Source: Pseudomonadales bacterium
GTDB taxonomy: Bacteria; Pseudomonadota; Gammaproteobacteria; Pseudomonadales; Halieaceae
NCBI GenBank assembly: GCA_024234815.1
Contig: JACKNO010000001.1
Span: 1,240,001-1,304,000 of the forward strand
Length of the DNA: 64,000 nt
Direction: 5' to 3'
Under the pieces are notes generated by a model, which was not told the origin of the DNA, searched no databases, and saw only the letters and a program-made list of their open reading frames with translations. The position numbers and the translations under genes were made by a program. This document shows positions 22,878 through 30,532 of this stretch, piece after piece; position 1 is the stretch's first letter, and every line of letters starts with the position of its first letter.

Positions 22878-23276
22878 TCAGCTGAATTTTTTTACCGCCG
22901 CGAGCAACTGGCGGCAGGTAATCTGGCCGATGAGGCGACCGTTTTCAACCACCGGGCGGCGGCGATGTTTCTTCACCAGCATGTCCTGGGCTACATCCAG
23001 TATATTCTCGTCCGGGTGAGCCACCAGCAAGTTGTCGCCCGTCATGTGGTCGCGAACCAGGCCTATGCCGGATTCATTGTAGGTGGCGCCCAGTCCTGCC
23101 CGCAGGCAATCCAGCTCGGACAGGATGCCCACAAGGTTGCCCTCATTGTCGACAACGCAGACCCCTGAGATCTTGTTGTCGATAATGACCTTCATGGCAT
23201 CCAGGACATTGTCGTCCGGTTTTACTTTGACGGGGTTTACCAGCATGTAGTCCCGCAGGTTGACCGACTGCAACAT
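22878..23276 (-). CDS. CBS-domain pair protein
   Basis: Stand-alone Bateman module of 132 residues with two CBS motifs: MLVNPVKVKPDDNVLDAMKV... at about 11-65 and DHMTGDNLLVAHPDENILDVA... at about 76-130. Such proteins bind adenine nucleotides or similar ligands and regulate partners. A strong ribosome-binding site (AGGAGAT) precedes the ATG. The gene begins 32 bases after nuoN on the same strand, so it may be the last gene of the nuo transcript. The partner is unknown. Confidence 0.9.
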   Translation of the reverse strand: MLQSVNLRDYMLVNPVKVKPDDNVLDAMKVIIDNKISGVCVVDNEGNLVGILSELDCLRAGLGATYNESGIGLVRDHMTGDNLLVAHPDENILDVAQDMLVKKHRRRPVVENGRLIGQITCRQLLAAVKKFS

Positions 23277-23308
23277 AAGTATCTCCTACCCTTGGTTGTT
23301 GTCTGCTC

Positions 23309-24757
23309 TCAATGGAGTATAGCCTTTAAATAGTGCATAAGTGGTTGTGGGGCGATTCCCAGCAGGAGGATGGTCGCAATCAACACTCCGGACAGGATGC
23401 GCCCGCGCCAGGCGCTGATAATTTTTTGTTCGACGCGGTGCTCCTCGGGTCGGCGGGTCATGTAGTAGACCACCCGCAGGTAGTAGTAGATCCCGATACT
23501 GCTGCCGATGACCAGGGTGAATAACAGTATCCAGTTGTGACCGCTGACCGCGGCATTTACCAGGTAGAATTTGGCGATGAAGCCAGCGGTCAGGGGAATG
23601 CCCGCCAGTGACAACAGCGCCACCAGCATCAGGCAAGCCAGCAGCGGCTGGCGCCAGAACAGTCCGCTCACCTGCTGCAGCTGCACGTTCTCCCGCCCCG
23701 AGGCATCGGTGCTGATCAGGGTGAGCAGCCCGAAGGCGGCAATGGTGGTGGCGGTATAGGCTATCAGGTAATAGCTGGCGGCCTCTACCGCCAGGGCCTG
23801 ACTGTCACCGCTCAGGGAAACCATGAACACGATCATCAGGTAGCCCATGTGGGCAATGGAGGAATAGGCCAACATGCGTTTGATATTCGTCTGCAGCAAT
23901 GCCAGCAGATTACCCGCGAGCATGCTGAATATGGCCAGCAGCCCGGTTATTTCCACCAGGATACGGTAGCGGAACAGGTCCGCATCCAGAAACAGGCGCA
24001 GCAACACGACAAACACCGCCCCTTTTGCCACTGAGGCCAGGAAGCCGGTAACCGGTGCAGGCGCTCCGTCGTAGACATCCGGCGTCCACAGGTGAAATGG
24101 CACCAGGGACAGTTTGAAAGCCAGGCCCGCGAACACCATGACCGCTGCCGGCAAAAGTACACTCTGGCCGGTGGTGGTCACCGTCAGGCCCTGTCCGATT
24201 TCGGTAAATCCCAGGGCGCCAGTCGCAGCGTAGAGCAGGGCAAAGCCGAACAGGGCAGTAGCCGAGGCGGCACCCGACAGCACCAGGTACTTGGCTGCGG
24301 CCTCAAGTGGCAGGATGGATTTATTGGGGTATGCGATCAGCGCATACAGTGAGACCGACAGCAATTCCAGTCCCAGCAGGAGGGAAGCGACGTGTATCGC
24401 ATAGGCGAGTACGCTTGCACCCATCGTGGCCAGCACCAGCAGCAGGAAGAATTCCTCGGGTTCGTCACCGTGCAGGCTGACGTAGTCGCGGGACAACAGC
24501 GCGGTGATGGCGCCGGCAAAGCCAAACAGCGTGGCAAACAACAGGGAATAACGATCAGCCTGTAGCAGCGGCGTCACCTCGGTAGGCGCCACCTCGGCTG
24601 CGAGGCGACAGGACAGTGCGGACAATGCCATGACGAGCGCGGCAAGCGCGGCCGTCAGCCCCGGGTTCCTTACCCAGGCTATCTGCAGCATTAACACAGT
24701 GGCGCCGATGGCCAGTACCAGCAGTGGCAGCACCGCCTGGAAATCGGTGGCATTCAC
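23309..24757 (-). CDS. nuoN: NADH-quinone oxidoreductase subunit N
   Basis: Antiporter-like membrane subunit of complex I. I chose the GTG at 24757, which overlaps the nuoM stop (GTGA) and gives 482 residues, the family length; longer reading adds a non-family, proline-rich leader. About 14 transmembrane segments are visible. Conserved proton-path residues include the lysine-containing segments LAFKLSLVPFHLWTPDVYDG and IKRMLAYSSIAHMGY. It is the last structural gene of the operon. Confidence 0.96.
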   Translation of the reverse strand: MNATDFQAVLPLLVLAIGATVLMLQIAWVRNPGLTAALAALVMALSALSCRLAAEVAPTEVTPLLQADRYSLLFATLFGFAGAITALLSRDYVSLHGDEPEEFFLLLVLATMGASVLAYAIHVASLLLGLELLSVSLYALIAYPNKSILPLEAAAKYLVLSGAASATALFGFALLYAATGALGFTEIGQGLTVTTTGQSVLLPAAVMVFAGLAFKLSLVPFHLWTPDVYDGAPAPVTGFLASVAKGAVFVVLLRLFLDADLFRYRILVEITGLLAIFSMLAGNLLALLQTNIKRMLAYSSIAHMGYLMIVFMVSLSGDSQALAVEAASYYLIAYTATTIAAFGLLTLISTDASGRENVQLQQVSGLFWRQPLLACLMLVALLSLAGIPLTAGFIAKFYLVNAAVSGHNWILLFTLVIGSSIGIYYYLRVVYYMTRRPEEHRVEQKIISAWRGRILSGVLIATILLLGIAPQPLMHYLKAILH

Positions 24758-26298
24758 AGGCCGCTCCCCGCCGCCGGCGCGGCCTTGGAAACCAGGGAGT
24801 GTGCCTGATCCAGGGGTGTTGCCAGGGCTTGCAGGCTGTCCAGCACCGGTTGCGCGAGGTCCAGTACAGGCTGCGGATAGAGGCCGAGCCACAGGAGGGC
24901 GATCATCATCGCGGCCATCGCAGTCATCTCCCGCCCATCGAAGTCAGGCATGGTGCGCTGCTTGTCAGGGGTGCCCTGGAAAGCCTGCTGCATCATCCAC
25001 AGCGAGTAAATCGCCGCGGTGATGAGTCCCACGGCCGCAATCGCGGCGAGCCACGGGTGCACCGCGAACAGGCCCAGCAGCACCAGGAATTCCGCCACGA
25101 AGTTGCCCAGGCCAGGCAGGCCGAGGGAAGCCACGGCAAAGAACATGGCGCAGGCCCCCATGCGCGGCGCCTGGTGCCAGAGGCCGCCCATGCGTCCCAT
25201 ATCGCGGGTATGCAGTCGGTGCTGGAGCGCACCGGCCAGCATGAACAGGGCAGCCGTGCTTACCCCGTGGGCGACCATCTGCATTACCGCGCCTTGCAGG
25301 GCCAATTGGTTCCAGGCGTACAGGCCCAGCAGGACGAAACCCATATGGCTCACGCTGGAGTAGGCGACCAGGCGCTTGAAATCACTCTGGGCAAATGCCA
25401 GCACCGCGCCGTAGATCACGCCCGCGACACCCAGTCCCATGGCGATCGGCGCGAACTCCATTGAGGCCTCTGGAAACAGCGGTATGCAAAAGCGCAGCAG
25501 GCCATAGGCGCCGGTCTTGAGCAGGATGCCGGCCAGCAGCACGCTGCCGGCGGTGGGGGCCTGGGTATGGGCATCGGGCAGCCATGTGTGGAATGGAAAG
25601 GCGGGCAACTTCACGGTAAACGCGAGAAAGAAGCCCAGCATGGTCCACCAGGCGACACGTGGGTCCAGGGATAGTCCAAGCAGGTCGAAATAGCTGAAGC
25701 TCAATTGGCCGCTCACCCTGGAGCCCTGCCAGGCGAGCACCACGATGGCCAGCAGCATCAGCAGCCCGGATGCCTGGGTGAAAATGAAGAATTTCATCGC
25801 CGCATAGCTCTTGTTCTCGTGTCCCCATATCGCTATCAGCAGGTACATGGGAATCAGCATCACTTCCCAGAACAGGAAGAACAGGAACAGGTCCATGGCC
25901 AGGAAGACGCCGCAAACACCCGCCAGTGTCCACAGCAGGTTGGCCTGGAACAGGCCTGGCTTGAATGTGATTTCGGACCATGAGGCCGTGATGGCCACCA
26001 GTCCCAGTAACAGGGTCAGCACCAGCAGCAACAGGCTCAGGCCATCCATCGCCAATTCGAAGGCGATGCCAAAGCGCGGCATCCAGTCAATTTTCAGCTG
26101 TGCCAGCCAGTTACCGGGGTGGCGGGGGTCGGTTGCCAGGGCGAGCTGTTCAGGTGGCAGGGTGAGCAGCAGGAACAACAGGGAAATGCCAACCACCCCG
26201 AGCGCGACCCAGCGAGGCAGGTTGGGGTGAGTCCGTTCCGCCAGCCAGGCCAGCAGGCCGCCGCCCAGCAGCAGGAGGATCAATACAGCCAGGGTCAT
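24754..26298 (-). CDS. nuoM: NADH-quinone oxidoreductase subunit M
   Basis: Antiporter-like proton-pumping subunit of 514 residues. The ATG at 26298 overlaps the nuoL stop (ATGA). Markers are the helix with the conserved glutamate (LFLFFLFWEVMLIPMYLL), KLPAFPFHTWLPDAHTQAP, and DFKRLVAYSSVSHMGF. About 14 transmembrane helices are present, as expected for the Mrp-like family. Confidence 0.97.
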   Translation of the reverse strand: MTLAVLILLLLGGGLLAWLAERTHPNLPRWVALGVVGISLLFLLLTLPPEQLALATDPRHPGNWLAQLKIDWMPRFGIAFELAMDGLSLLLLVLTLLLGLVAITASWSEITFKPGLFQANLLWTLAGVCGVFLAMDLFLFFLFWEVMLIPMYLLIAIWGHENKSYAAMKFFIFTQASGLLMLLAIVVLAWQGSRVSGQLSFSYFDLLGLSLDPRVAWWTMLGFFLAFTVKLPAFPFHTWLPDAHTQAPTAGSVLLAGILLKTGAYGLLRFCIPLFPEASMEFAPIAMGLGVAGVIYGAVLAFAQSDFKRLVAYSSVSHMGFVLLGLYAWNQLALQGAVMQMVAHGVSTAALFMLAGALQHRLHTRDMGRMGGLWHQAPRMGACAMFFAVASLGLPGLGNFVAEFLVLLGLFAVHPWLAAIAAVGLITAAIYSLWMMQQAFQGTPDKQRTMPDFDGREMTAMAAMMIALLWLGLYPQPVLDLAQPVLDSLQALATPLDQAHSLVSKAAPAAGSGL

Positions 26299-28130
26299 GT
26301 GGCGTTCCTCAACATGACGGCCAGCAGCAACACCAGGCCAAATACCATTGAGGTGGCATACCAGCGCAGCTCGCCGGTCTGCAGTGCGGCCAGCTTGTGG
26401 TGGGCCCACTGGCTGCTCGCCACTATGGCGTTATAGACCCGGTCGACGGGCTCGTTGCGGCACCAGTGGGCGACTGTGGTATACGGCCGTACCCAGAGCA
26501 CTTCATATAACTGGTCGAAGCGCCAGCCGCTGAACAGAAAACCCCGCACACGCCGGCCCGCAATGGAATCCGCCGCCCTGTCGAAATTTATCTGGCGGCC
26601 GAGGAACATCAGGTAGGCCAGCAGCAGACCCAATAGCGGGGTGCCGATACTTATATACTCGATGGCGTGGCTGGCCTCGTGGGCCCGGGCTGCCGGGAAC
26701 ACGTCGGCCAGCGGCAGGGCCAGCAAGCCGCCCGCCAGGGCAAGAGCGCACAGCACGACCAGGGCGACAGACATCTTCCAGCCGGGCTGCCGGTCCGGCT
26801 CTGTATGAGCCTGTCCGAAGAACACGATGAAGACCAGACGAAAGCTGTAAATACCCGTGAGCAGTGCACCCAGCAGACCGCCGGCCCACAGCCAGAGTCC
26901 TATGCCGCCCACTTCCGAGGCGGACAATAATATCGCGTCCTTGCTGTAGAAACCGGAGGTGAAGGGGAGGGCAGCCAGTGCTGCAGAGCCGATAAGGAAG
27001 CTCCAGAACACCACTGGCAGGCGCTTGCGCAGGCCGCCCATCCGAAAAATATTGTGCTCGTGGTGCAGGCAGTGGATGACGGCGCCAGCGGCCAGAAAAA
27101 GGAGGGCCTTGAAAAAAGCGTGGGTCACGAGGTGAAAGATGCCCGAGGCAAAGGCGCCGACGCCCAGGGCCAGGAACATATAACCTATCTGGCTGATGGT
27201 CGAATAGGCCAGGATGCGCTTGATGTCCTGTTGGACCAGTGCCGCGAAGGCCGCCAGCAACAGGGTGAGCAGACCGATCCACGCCACCGCTTCCATGGTG
27301 GGCGGCGCCAGCAGGAACAAGCCGGAGGTGCGGGCGATAAGGTAGACGCCGGCGGTTACCATCGTGGCGGCGTGAATGAGCGCGCTGACCGGGGTGGGGC
27401 CCGCCATCGCGTCCGGCAGCCATACCTGCAATGGCAGCTGCGCCGACTTGCCAACCGCCCCGCCCAGCAGCAGGGCAGTGGCCAAAACGGGTAGGGTATC
27501 GCCGACCTGCCAGGTGCTGTTCGCCGCCGCCAGCAGGGGCTGAATATCCAGGGTTCCCAGCTCGGTAAACAGCAGGAAGAGCCCGAGCGCCATGGCGGTA
27601 TCGCCTACCCGGGTAACCACGAAGGCCTTGCGCGCGGCCTTGCCGTTGGCGGGATCGCGATACCAGAAACCCACCAGCAGGTAGGAGCAGACACCGACGC
27701 CTTCCCAGCCCAGGTACAGCAGTAGCAGGTTGTCCGCCATCACCAGCAGCAGCATCGCACCGACGAATAGATTCATATAGGCGAAATAGCGACAGATAGA
27801 CTCGTCGTCCCACATGAACTCGATGGAGTAGAGGTGAATGAGGAAGCCGACGCCGGTGATGACCGACATCATTACCACTGTCAGGCCGTCGATGTAGAAC
27901 GCGAAGCGGGGAGTGAATTCAGCCACCGTCATCCAGGTCCACAGCGTGACCTCCCGCACTTGCCCATCCGCCAGGAAGTCGTTGACCAGCGACGCCACAC
28001 AGATGGCCGACAGGCCCACTGAACCCGCACCCAGCCAGGCGGCGAGTTGTCGGGGCATCCTGCCGGCGCTCAGCAGCAACAGGACTGCACTGGCCAGGGG
28101 AAAGAAGGGGATTAACCAGATGCCTGCCAT
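26295..28130 (-). CDS. nuoL: NADH-quinone oxidoreductase subunit L
   Basis: Largest antiporter-like subunit (611 residues; E. coli has 613). It contains GWEGVGVCSYLLVGFW, KSAQLPLQVWLPDAMAGPTP and DIKRILAYSTISQIGYMF. The C-terminal amphipathic region (about 480-611) should include the horizontal helix that runs along the membrane arm. Its start lies one base beyond the nuoK stop. Confidence 0.97.
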   Translation of the reverse strand: MAGIWLIPFFPLASAVLLLLSAGRMPRQLAAWLGAGSVGLSAICVASLVNDFLADGQVREVTLWTWMTVAEFTPRFAFYIDGLTVVMMSVITGVGFLIHLYSIEFMWDDESICRYFAYMNLFVGAMLLLVMADNLLLLYLGWEGVGVCSYLLVGFWYRDPANGKAARKAFVVTRVGDTAMALGLFLLFTELGTLDIQPLLAAANSTWQVGDTLPVLATALLLGGAVGKSAQLPLQVWLPDAMAGPTPVSALIHAATMVTAGVYLIARTSGLFLLAPPTMEAVAWIGLLTLLLAAFAALVQQDIKRILAYSTISQIGYMFLALGVGAFASGIFHLVTHAFFKALLFLAAGAVIHCLHHEHNIFRMGGLRKRLPVVFWSFLIGSAALAALPFTSGFYSKDAILLSASEVGGIGLWLWAGGLLGALLTGIYSFRLVFIVFFGQAHTEPDRQPGWKMSVALVVLCALALAGGLLALPLADVFPAARAHEASHAIEYISIGTPLLGLLLAYLMFLGRQINFDRAADSIAGRRVRGFLFSGWRFDQLYEVLWVRPYTTVAHWCRNEPVDRVYNAIVASSQWAHHKLAALQTGELRWYATSMVFGLVLLLAVMLRNAT

Positions 28131-28131
28131 A

Positions 28132-28446
28132 CTAGCCCCTCAGCCTCCTGGCCTGGTCCATATCCAGTGTCTTGAAACGCCGCTGGATCTGCAGCACCAG
28201 GCCCAGGCCTACAGCAACTTCCGCCGCGGCGACCGAGAGAATCAGCAGGAAGATAATCTGGCCATCCGCCTGTTGCCATTTCGCCCCCGCGGCCACGAAA
28301 GCTAGCGCGGCCGCGTTCAGCATCACTTCCAGCGACATCAACATGAAGATGATATTGCGCCGTAACATCAGTCCCAGCAGGCCGCAACTGAACAGCAGGC
28401 CGGCCAGCGCCAGCACCTGTTCCATCGGAATCTGCAGGCCGCCCAT
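28132..28446 (-). CDS. nuoK: NADH-quinone oxidoreductase subunit K
   Basis: Small membrane subunit of 104 residues with three helices. Its ATG at 28446 overlaps the nuoJ stop (TGATG). The conserved glutamates needed for proton transfer are seen in LMSLEVMLNAAAL and SVAAAEVAVGLGL. The frame stays open upstream inside nuoJ, but that extension is not NuoK-like and was dropped. Confidence 0.95.
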   Translation of the reverse strand: MGGLQIPMEQVLALAGLLFSCGLLGLMLRRNIIFMLMSLEVMLNAAALAFVAAGAKWQQADGQIIFLLILSVAAAEVAVGLGLVLQIQRRFKTLDMDQARRLRG

Positions 28447-28958
28447 CAGCGTCTGCGCTCCCGGCGCACGATAAAGCGCCGACCCAGGTGGTATGCGCCC
28501 ACCAGTCCAGCGAGCAATAACATTGATGCAATCTCCACGGCGAGTACATACGGGCCGAACAGGGTGAGCCCCACCTCCTTGGGAGTGACCGCCACCCCGC
28601 TGGTTACGGCAGGCGCGTGGCGCAACGCGAGCATGAGTTCCAGCAGCAGCAGCGCAGACAGGATGCCGGGCGCGATCCAGTTGCGCCCCCCCAGCCATTC
28701 CCGCTCCCTGGCGGTGCCCTCGCGTCCCACGTTCAGCATCATGATGACGAAAACGAACAGCACCATAATCGCCCCGGCATAGATCACGATCTCGAGTGCC
28801 GCCGCGAAGGGCGCGCCCATAAGGAAGAACACAACGGCCACTGCCAGCAATGACACGATCAGGTAAATCAGTGCATGGGCGGCATTGGCACGGCTGAGGG
28901 CCAGCACGGTGGCCAACAGGGCGACTGCGGCGGCTATATAAAACAGCATCTCCATCAT
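28446..28958 (-). CDS. nuoJ: NADH-quinone oxidoreductase subunit J
   Basis: Membrane subunit of about 170 residues with five helices. The ATG at 28958 (MMEMLFYIAAAVALL) has a G-rich site upstream; an in-frame GTG at 28982 would add eight residues. The conserved motif EIVIYAGAIMVLFVFVIMML, whose pi-bulge helix couples quinone chemistry to pumping, is intact. An 88-base gap separates it from nuoI. Confidence 0.92.
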   Translation of the reverse strand: MMEMLFYIAAAVALLATVLALSRANAAHALIYLIVSLLAVAVVFFLMGAPFAAALEIVIYAGAIMVLFVFVIMMLNVGREGTAREREWLGGRNWIAPGILSALLLLELMLALRHAPAVTSGVAVTPKEVGLTLFGPYVLAVEIASMLLLAGLVGAYHLGRRFIVRRERRR

Positions 28959-29046
28959 GATCGCGCCCCCCCGCTTCCGCACATGGCCAGTCCGTTGCCG
29001 TGCATGTGCCGTTTGCCTGAATCTGGATGAGAGGCTGCGGTCACAA

Positions 29047-29574
29047 TCATGGCAGCAGGCTCTTTACGTCGATGGGTGGAGCTTCGTTCTGCGCCTCACC
29101 CTTGTCCTTGCCCTCAATGGCGAGGCCGGATACACGGTAGAAGTTGTAGTCGTGGTACTTGCCTGTACCCTCAATTTGCAGGTGCTCCTTTTCGTAGACC
29201 ATGTTGCTGCGGTCGTATTCGCACATCTCGAAATCCGGCGTCAGCTGGATAGCGTTGGTGGGGCAGGCCTCCTCACACATTCCGCACATGATGCAGCGCG
29301 AAAAATTGATCCGGAAGAACTCCGGGTACCAGCGTCCGTCGTCCTTCACGCCCTGCTGCAGCGCGATACAGTCTACCGGGCAGGCCACCGCACACAGGTT
29401 GCAGGCCACACAGCGCTCTTCCCCGTCCGGGTCTTTTGTGAGCACGATGCGACCGCGATAACGCGGCGCCAGATACGGCTTTTCCTCGGGGTACTGAACA
29501 GTCTCGGCTTTGGTAAAGCTGTGTTGCAGGATCGTCCAGATGGTGCGCAGTTGGCTGGTCAAGGAGTTGAGCAT
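29047..29574 (-). CDS. nuoI: NADH-quinone oxidoreductase subunit I
   Basis: Peripheral-arm ferredoxin subunit of 175 residues carrying two 4Fe-4S clusters (N6a and N6b). The motifs are CVACNLCAVACPVDCI and CIMCGMCEEACPTNAI. The start overlaps nothing but lies one base past the nuoH stop. ErpA, encoded in this window, is a likely cluster donor. Confidence 0.97.
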   Translation of the reverse strand: MLNSLTSQLRTIWTILQHSFTKAETVQYPEEKPYLAPRYRGRIVLTKDPDGEERCVACNLCAVACPVDCIALQQGVKDDGRWYPEFFRINFSRCIMCGMCEEACPTNAIQLTPDFEMCEYDRSNMVYEKEHLQIEGTGKYHDYNFYRVSGLAIEGKDKGEAQNEAPPIDVKSLLP

Positions 29575-29575
29575 G

Positions 29576-30532
29576 TCACGCGCCCTCCATCAGTAACGCG
29601 ATGGCGCCGGTGAGCAGCAGGTTGAGCAGGGTGAGCGGCAGCATCACTTTCCAGCCCAGCGCCATCAACTGGTCGTAGCGCGGCCTCGGTATGGCGGCAC
29701 GCAGCAGAATGAAGAAGCAGATGAGGATGAAAACCTTGAGACCAAACCAGACAACGGGCGGCAGCCAGGGTCCCAGCCAGCCACCGAAGAAAAGCGTGGC
29801 TATCATGCAGCTGATCAGCAACAGCCCGAGGTATTCCCCCAGCATGAACATCGCGAACTTCATGCCGCCGTACTCTGTGTGGAATCCGGCGGTGAGTTCG
29901 TGCTCCGCCTCCGGCAGGTCAAAGGGCAGGCGGTGGCTCTCGGCGATGCCGGCTATCAGGAACGTGAAGAGGCCGAGGAATTGTGGAATGCAGAACCAGA
30001 GATCGCGCTGGGCTTCGACGATAGCGCGCAGACTGAAGCTGCCTGTGAGCATTACCACGCCCATCAGCGACAGCCCCATGAATACCTCATAGCTCACCAT
30101 CTGGGCCGCGCTGCGAAGGCCTCCCAGCAGGGCATACTTGTTGTTGGATGCGAGCCCTCCCAGCAAAACGCTGTAGACCGCCAGCGAGGTCATCCCCAGG
30201 AAGAACAGCAGGCCAATGTTGAGATCGAGTATGTAGAGTTCGGGGCCGAAGGGCACCACGGCGAAACCCAGCAGCATGGCAACCACGATGGCCGTCGGGG
30301 CGAAGATGAAAACAGCCCGGTCGGCGAAGGGCGGCACCCAGTCGTGCTTGGTAAGCAGCTTGATCATGTCGGCAAGCACCTGCAGGACGCCGAAGGGACC
30401 GAGCCGGTTGGGGCCGTAACGGTCCTGCCACACGCCGAGCAGGCGCCGTTCGAACCAGGTAAGGAAGGCCGCGCCGCCGACCGCGGCGGCGATAATAACC
30501 AGGCCAAAACCGATGGTGTCCAGTTCAGACAT
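29576..30532 (-). CDS. nuoH: NADH-quinone oxidoreductase subunit H
   Basis: Membrane subunit that forms the quinone chamber with NuoB and NuoD, 318 residues. I chose the ATG at 30532 (MSELDTIGFG), which overlaps nuoG by eight bases. The signature ERRLLGVWQDRYGPNRLGP is present, as is the glutamate-rich loop AESHRLPFDLPEAEHEL. About eight helices are present. Confidence 0.96.
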   Translation of the reverse strand: MSELDTIGFGLVIIAAAVGGAAFLTWFERRLLGVWQDRYGPNRLGPFGVLQVLADMIKLLTKHDWVPPFADRAVFIFAPTAIVVAMLLGFAVVPFGPELYILDLNIGLLFFLGMTSLAVYSVLLGGLASNNKYALLGGLRSAAQMVSYEVFMGLSLMGVVMLTGSFSLRAIVEAQRDLWFCIPQFLGLFTFLIAGIAESHRLPFDLPEAEHELTAGFHTEYGGMKFAMFMLGEYLGLLLISCMIATLFFGGWLGPWLPPVVWFGLKVFILICFFILLRAAIPRPRYDQLMALGWKVMLPLTLLNLLLTGAIALLMEGA

